Shown in pieces: positions 60,100 to 64,000 of a DNA stretch of 64,000 nt. The notes beneath the pieces are model-generated. The model saw only the letters and a list, made by a program, of their open reading frames with translations, was not told where the DNA came from and did no database searches. Each line of letters starts with the position of its first letter. Within the stretch, counting starts at the first letter, position 1. The position numbers and the translations under genes were made by a program. The DNA comes from Icerya purchasi (taxonomy: Eukaryota; Arthropoda; Insecta; Hemiptera; Monophlebidae): positions 488,643,352-488,707,351 of the forward strand of contig CM077115.1 in assembly GCA_039619475.1 (NCBI GenBank), read 5' to 3'.

Positions 60100-61020
60100 T
60101 AAATATTTATATTACGGAATGGTAACGAATTATTTCATTACCTTGAACATCTACAAATATTGCTTAATGAGTACAATCCTTCGCCTATTGCAAGAAACTC
60201 ATCTAAAAATCAAGACTGCCGCTTAAAATCTTTCAACATTAATAAAAGAAACTCTTTATCAATAGCTCCGATAATGCTCTTAGCTATATGTCTGAAAAAG
60301 AAAAAAAGGGAAATGAATTGAGAGGGGGAGTTGCGTTCACTAGGAATAATCATTGCCTATCATCAGATGGTAGAATAAAGGGATGAGAAAAATCTAAAGT
60401 ACTCAGTGACCGCTTATAAACAGAGTGATTAGTAGTAGAGTTTTATGTGATCCGTTAACAAGAGTGAACCTGGGTAATTCCACGTTATATCAAAGAAGCA
60501 TTTGCAACAAATACGCTCAATTTTGCACGGATGTTTCTAACTTGCCGTAAGATACTGAATTTGCAAAGTCATTTCGGGTAACGAAACGGTCGACGTGGTG
60601 TTAAGAAAAGCAGCAATTATGTTTTCGGTACATCTTTTACCATCACTTCCTGAAGACTTAAAATCGTACATCAAATACCCGAAGAACGGCAGCAGTTATG
60701 ATCAGAAATTCTGGTTTCCGAAAAATCGCATTACATCCGCGCGAAAGCTTCTTGCCGAGAGAACAGACGTTAGGAGGTGGTGCTGTGCAGATCAGGAACT
60801 GGTCATACTTGACTGACATACACCTACTTGAAACAAATCAGCCCCGAAAATGGTCAAATGTAACTAAAAATTTACCTTTCAACGAGAACTGCTCAGTATA
60901 AAACTTTGTCAGAACGTATGTTTTCCAAACGAAATTGACATAAAACAGCGGAAGACGAAGAAGTCATTGCATATTTTGGAAAATGGGATTAAGCAAACAA
61001 ATTTAACTAATTAAATTATT
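60100..61020 (+). mobile_element. I-clade-like LINE, internally deleted
   Basis: Near 60145-60210, two frames together give LQILLNEYNPS and LLQETHLK, the start of an APE endonuclease ('l..ll.e..P.iiclQETHLk') with the catalytic Glu. Near 60315-60350 there is RGGVAFTRNN ('GGVai.v.n'). Then the sequence jumps to an RNase H end at 60572-60620 (SGNETVDVVLRKAA, matching 'GI.GNE.AD..A..a') and to a tail near 60780-60840 (VQIRNWSYLTDIHLLETNQP with shifts, matching 'lRtGHT.LTH.yLl....P'). The RT is missing altogether. The element runs into the Helitron end at 61031. Confidence 0.6.
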
Positions 61021-61030
61021 TTATAATACA

Positions 61031-61456
61031 CTAGCTGTGCCCGTGGCGTTGCCCGCGTGGAATTCAGTTCGTAACTGTAATCAGTAAAAAAAACTCAATA
61101 TACAAAATTATGTCGCTCTCCTCAACTAAGTAATTTTATTCAAAAATCACATAAATTTTGAAATCGGATGACTACATCCAAACTTACAAACATTACACTT
61201 CTTTATAATATTAGTGTGATCCATCGCTTGGCTATTTTTTCGTCGCCGTTTATTTTAACGGGATTAACGGGATAATATGAAAAATTGGTTACCACGAAAA
61301 GCCCTTTTATTTTAATGGGATAATATATAACCTATGTCCACCGTGAAAGTCCATTCTAAATATTGGTGAAACAATTTTTGAAATCGGATGTACTTCGGAG
61401 ATTACCTTCTACATCCAAACTTACAAACATTACACCTCTTTATATATTAGTATAGA
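61031..61456 (-). mobile_element. Non-autonomous Helitron, minus orientation
   Basis: On the minus strand it begins TCTATACTAATATATAAAGA (from 61456) and ends GCAACGCCACGGGCACAGCT followed by AG at 61031, flanked by A on the 5' side and T on the 3' side. TC...CTAG with insertion between A and T is the Helitron rule, and 'TCTATACTAATATTATAAAG...CGGGCAACAGCTAGT' termini are widespread in insect Helitrons. The 5' terminal block appears a second time at about 61147-61220, pointing to a nested or tandem copy. No Rep/helicase is present. Confidence 0.65.
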
Positions 61457-61460
61457 TATA

Positions 61461-61816
61461 TATTAATTACAACGTAATTCACAGGCTACCCCCCATTAGA
61501 AAAATTTTTCCAGTTTTATATAACGCAAAATGTCCCAATTTTATGTAACGTTTGTTATATTTTGTAGGATTTTTGTTATTGCTATTTAAAAAATGCCACA
61601 ATTTTATGTAACGAAATATGTAACGAAAAAATGTCTTAATTTTATATAATGAAAGTTAAATGTTGGGATAGGATTTTTGTGATTATGTTATTTTTTTTGT
61701 GTTGATGCTAGTAAGAATTACGTTGTAAATTTTGATCATTTTATATAAAGTATAGAAGAGAAAGAGACAAAAATGAAAGCAAGAGGGGTCAAGGGGCACA
61801 GCTCCTTGCGAGGCCA
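61461..61816. repeat. TIR-bearing dispersed repeat, copy 2
   Basis: Same as 49282-49543 with an added block (about 61500-61590) that seems an internal duplication of the TTTTATGTAACGAAA part. Ends: TTAATTACAACGTAATTC (61463-61480) and GAATTACGTTGTAAATT (61717-61733). It finishes AGGGGCACAGCTCCTTGCGA with GGCC. It begins within 5 bases of the Helitron 5' end. Confidence 0.7.
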
Positions 61817-61854
61817 AAATGGCCGAATTATATATATATATATAGTATATATCA

Positions 61855-61916
61855 GAATCGTATCGCTCGTTCGAGCATCGTGACGGCCTATTTGTACACT
61901 AGCAGTACAGAATAGG
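61855..61916 (-). repeat. SINE 3' module, copy 3
   Basis: Reverse complement of this segment reads CCTATTCTGTACTGCTAGTG, then TACAAATAGGC, then GTCACGATGCTCGAACGAGC, close to 3531-3585. Only the tail is present; a TA-rich stretch borders both sides. Confidence 0.6.
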
Positions 61917-62079
61917 CAAGTATATATAGTATATATTTATTTTACTTACATGCAATCAAAAAAAAAAAAACAATTTTCAGTATTAACGAAAACAACCATA
62001 AATGCGCAGTTAATAAAAAAAAAACATACAATAGCGCTTTACAGGCCGATATGCGGAGAATAAGTTAAAACCCTCTGAA

Positions 62080-62215
62080 AAAATAAAAATAATAATAATA
62101 TCAACTGATAATAAAATAAAAAAAAAAAAAATAATAGTAACAATAATACTGAAAAAATAATAGTAACAATAATACTGAAAAAATAATAATAATAAATAAA
62201 TAAATAAAAACTGAC
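62080..62215. repeat. AAT/AAATA-rich simple sequence
   Basis: Imperfect AATAAT, AATAGTAACAATAATACTGA (twice in tandem) and AAATA runs. Confidence 0.8.
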
Positions 62216-62541
62216 AAAGTTTTATAAACAAATAACACTAAATGAAAAATAATTTACAATTAGGTCGTCTCTCCACCACAGCATTTCAGTATGCACAATC
62301 GGTTATATTTGAGCGGTTTTTTAACCATAGTACGAGTATACATATAGTTTATCTTTGACACGTACGTATGTATAAACAACGAATTCGTGTCACATGTCAT
62401 TGCTGATACATTGTTTGTCCGAGCGTTTTAATTAGTATTTTATCGATTTAGTGCAAGGCAAAACTTATTCGTATTTATTCGTTATAAATCACACAGAAAT
62501 AACATTCCTTATCAACACATAACACAGCCACAACGGTAGTG

Positions 62542-63036
62542 ATGTCGGTAAGATACAAGCAAAATGGAAAGGATCGGAAAGGAATTATTTCTTCTTCGAA
62601 CTCCTGTATAAGTAGTAATCAAGCAGATTAGGTAAATAATGAAGTATGTAATAATAATGATGATAGTAATAGTAATAGTAATAATAATAATAATAATAAT
62701 TCAACGAAAACATGGACCAATGAAATAATGACGCTGGTGTTTGCAAATGATATTGAATGTGCGGCGTATAATAAGGTCATTTTTCCATTGGTCCATTCAT
62801 GTAATGATATTCCTTTTCTTCGTATACGCCCTATAGTGGAATACAATCGTTACAAAAATATTTTTTATATTTTCGCTATTCTCGCCTATCGAAAAAGTTG
62901 TAAGGTCAATAAAAAAGAGGTGTATTGTTCGATCAATAAACGTTATAAAGTAGAATGTAAAATCGTATCAACTGCCATAAAAATCATTCCCCGGCGCCTC
63001 AAAATTGGTTGCAAAAGTACGGGCAGTGAAATATAA
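62542..63036 (+). pseudogene. 163-codon frame with a single in-frame TAG, unassigned
   Basis: From ATG 62542 one frame stays open to TAA 63034-63036 except for TAG at 62629-62631. Codons 40-55 are a poly-Asn/Ser run made by an AAT/AGT microsatellite, which keeps the frame open by itself. The following 110 codons are stop-free, Lys/Ile/Cys-rich, including NDIPFLRIRPIVEYNRYKNI. I recognise no domain. AG followed by GTAAAT overlaps the stop and could be a donor; ATGTCG followed by GTAAGA at the start is another. Options are a decayed gene, a spliced 5' exon, or chance. Confidence 0.28.
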
Positions 63037-63039
63037 TAA

Positions 63040-64000
63040 ATCACTAATGTTTCTTGAGAGTTTTTTTGGAAACACCTGTAGAAATACCAATGGTAAAAGC
63101 GAAAATTGTTCATGCGCGAGCGATAGCAAAGGGAAATATTTGTATAGAATTATAAATAAATCACAGTTATGTGAAGGAAACATGAACCGTGCAGAGGAAG
63201 TAATAACTGAGATCGAATAATGGCATTCTCTTCACTGTCTACTCAGACAGAATGTGAAGCACTTACGGATCCCATGTTGTGAGGCTACCATTTTTCCCTA
63301 TATTTGACAAAACAAAATCACTTGTAAGGCAACTGAAAAACAAAATGATGGTAGTTGAAACCCAAATAATCTAAAGATAGATTGGGATAAATATTTAATG
63401 AAATTATAGTCAGTAATATCAACAAAGAAGGTGAAGATGAATTTGTTGCCCCGTGACTTCCACGCAGAAATATAACACGCGTTAGCGATGCAGTAGGTTC
63501 TCAAAAATAGCAAAAGTAATGATAAGAAAAAACAAAGAAATATTAGCGATAACTATTGCAAGGTTTGATAAAAAACCTAGATTGTGTAAGGGCTCTTTAG
63601 AAAGGTAATTTCTTAGAATATCTAACAGGAGCCCCTATGAAAAATATTATATAAAATATAAGAATCAACAGGCAGTAAAGAGATAAAAAAAGAAATGAGT
63701 GACGGAAATACTGTAGCCAAACTGTAGTTGAGTCTAACGACTTAATCAGTTTAAAAATCCGTCTGTTAGCATAAAATATTGTACAAATCGGAACTGGATA
63801 AATTAATCGGTCAAGCAGTTTGAGAGTCCAACAGAGACGCCGATAATTTATCAGTAATATTAGATTTCAATTAATGATACTGACGTAATCAATAGAGATA
63901 TCATAATTCGGGAACTGAATAGTACTTAGGGAGCACAATAAAATAATACCAAGGTGTTCCCTGCGGGGCAATATGAAATTAACAGTTAGAAGGTGGAAAA
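63040..64000. other. Purine-rich DNA, no gene seen
   Basis: Two opposite frames at 62968-63220 overlap and neither shows a domain. Purine-rich composition toward the end resembles the eroded LINE regions at 47-48 kb, but no motif could be identified. Confidence 0.3.

Overview
This is AT-rich eukaryotic nuclear DNA, most likely from an insect or a close arthropod relative. Genes are split by GT-AG introns, AATAAA-type polyadenylation signals occur, and the repeats (piggyBac, Mutator-like, Helitron, Ty3/Gypsy, several non-LTR clades, tRNA-derived SINEs, long hairpins) are typical of a repeat-rich insect genome. There are no bacterial operons, no CRISPR array and no rRNA. I cannot name the species.

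Three host genes or gene parts are well supported. (1) 5370-5984 (+) is a two-exon, 162-residue DEDDy 3'-5' exonuclease of the WRN-exo/EXD2 type with all catalytic residues. (2) 19241-20302 (+) is an uninterrupted 353-codon reading frame: an acidic N-terminal half, a Ser/Asn-rich linker and a C-terminal double-stranded-RNA-binding-like domain. (3) 29794-37879 (+) is a complete nine-exon orthologue of NME7 (380 residues: DM10 plus two NDP-kinase domains). Its first kinase domain has Tyr where the phosphorylated His is expected. Its fifth intron holds a 2.5-kb near-perfect palindrome. A fourth item is a single PDZ-domain exon (23430-23646, minus strand) with good splice sites, lying inside a broken Ty3/Gypsy element.

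Layout. 0-5 kb: old non-LTR fragments, a SINE, a three-unit long tandem repeat. 5.4-6.2 kb: exonuclease gene. 6.7-8.2 kb: internally deleted piggyBac with TTAA flanks. 8.9-15 kb: eroded retroelements and AT-rich DNA. 16.2-18.9 kb: I-clade LINE. 19.2-20.3 kb: dsRBD gene. 22.2-24.9 kb: Gypsy remnant with 3' LTR and embedded PDZ exon. 25.4-25.8 kb: Mutator-like transposase start. 28.2-38.5 kb: NME7 locus. 40.4-41.6 kb: 5' end of an RTE/CFDP2-type LINE (minus). 43.0-45.3 kb: second piggyBac with 54-bp subterminal repeats. 46.5-49.2 kb: LINE fragments and a full SINE. 49-56 kb: AT-rich DNA with degenerate repeats. 56.0-56.8 kb: RTE-type RT tail. 60.1-62 kb: LINE, Helitron, TIR repeat and SINE fragment, nearly contiguous. 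62.5-63.0 kb: reading frame with one in-frame TAG.

The genes do not form one pathway. NME7 is a ciliary/axonemal gene in other animals, and an RFX-type X-box-like site lies 1.6 kb upstream of its start. Most of the rest is a graveyard of mobile elements. Most short reading frames in this window are at the length expected by chance for DNA this AT-rich and are not annotated.
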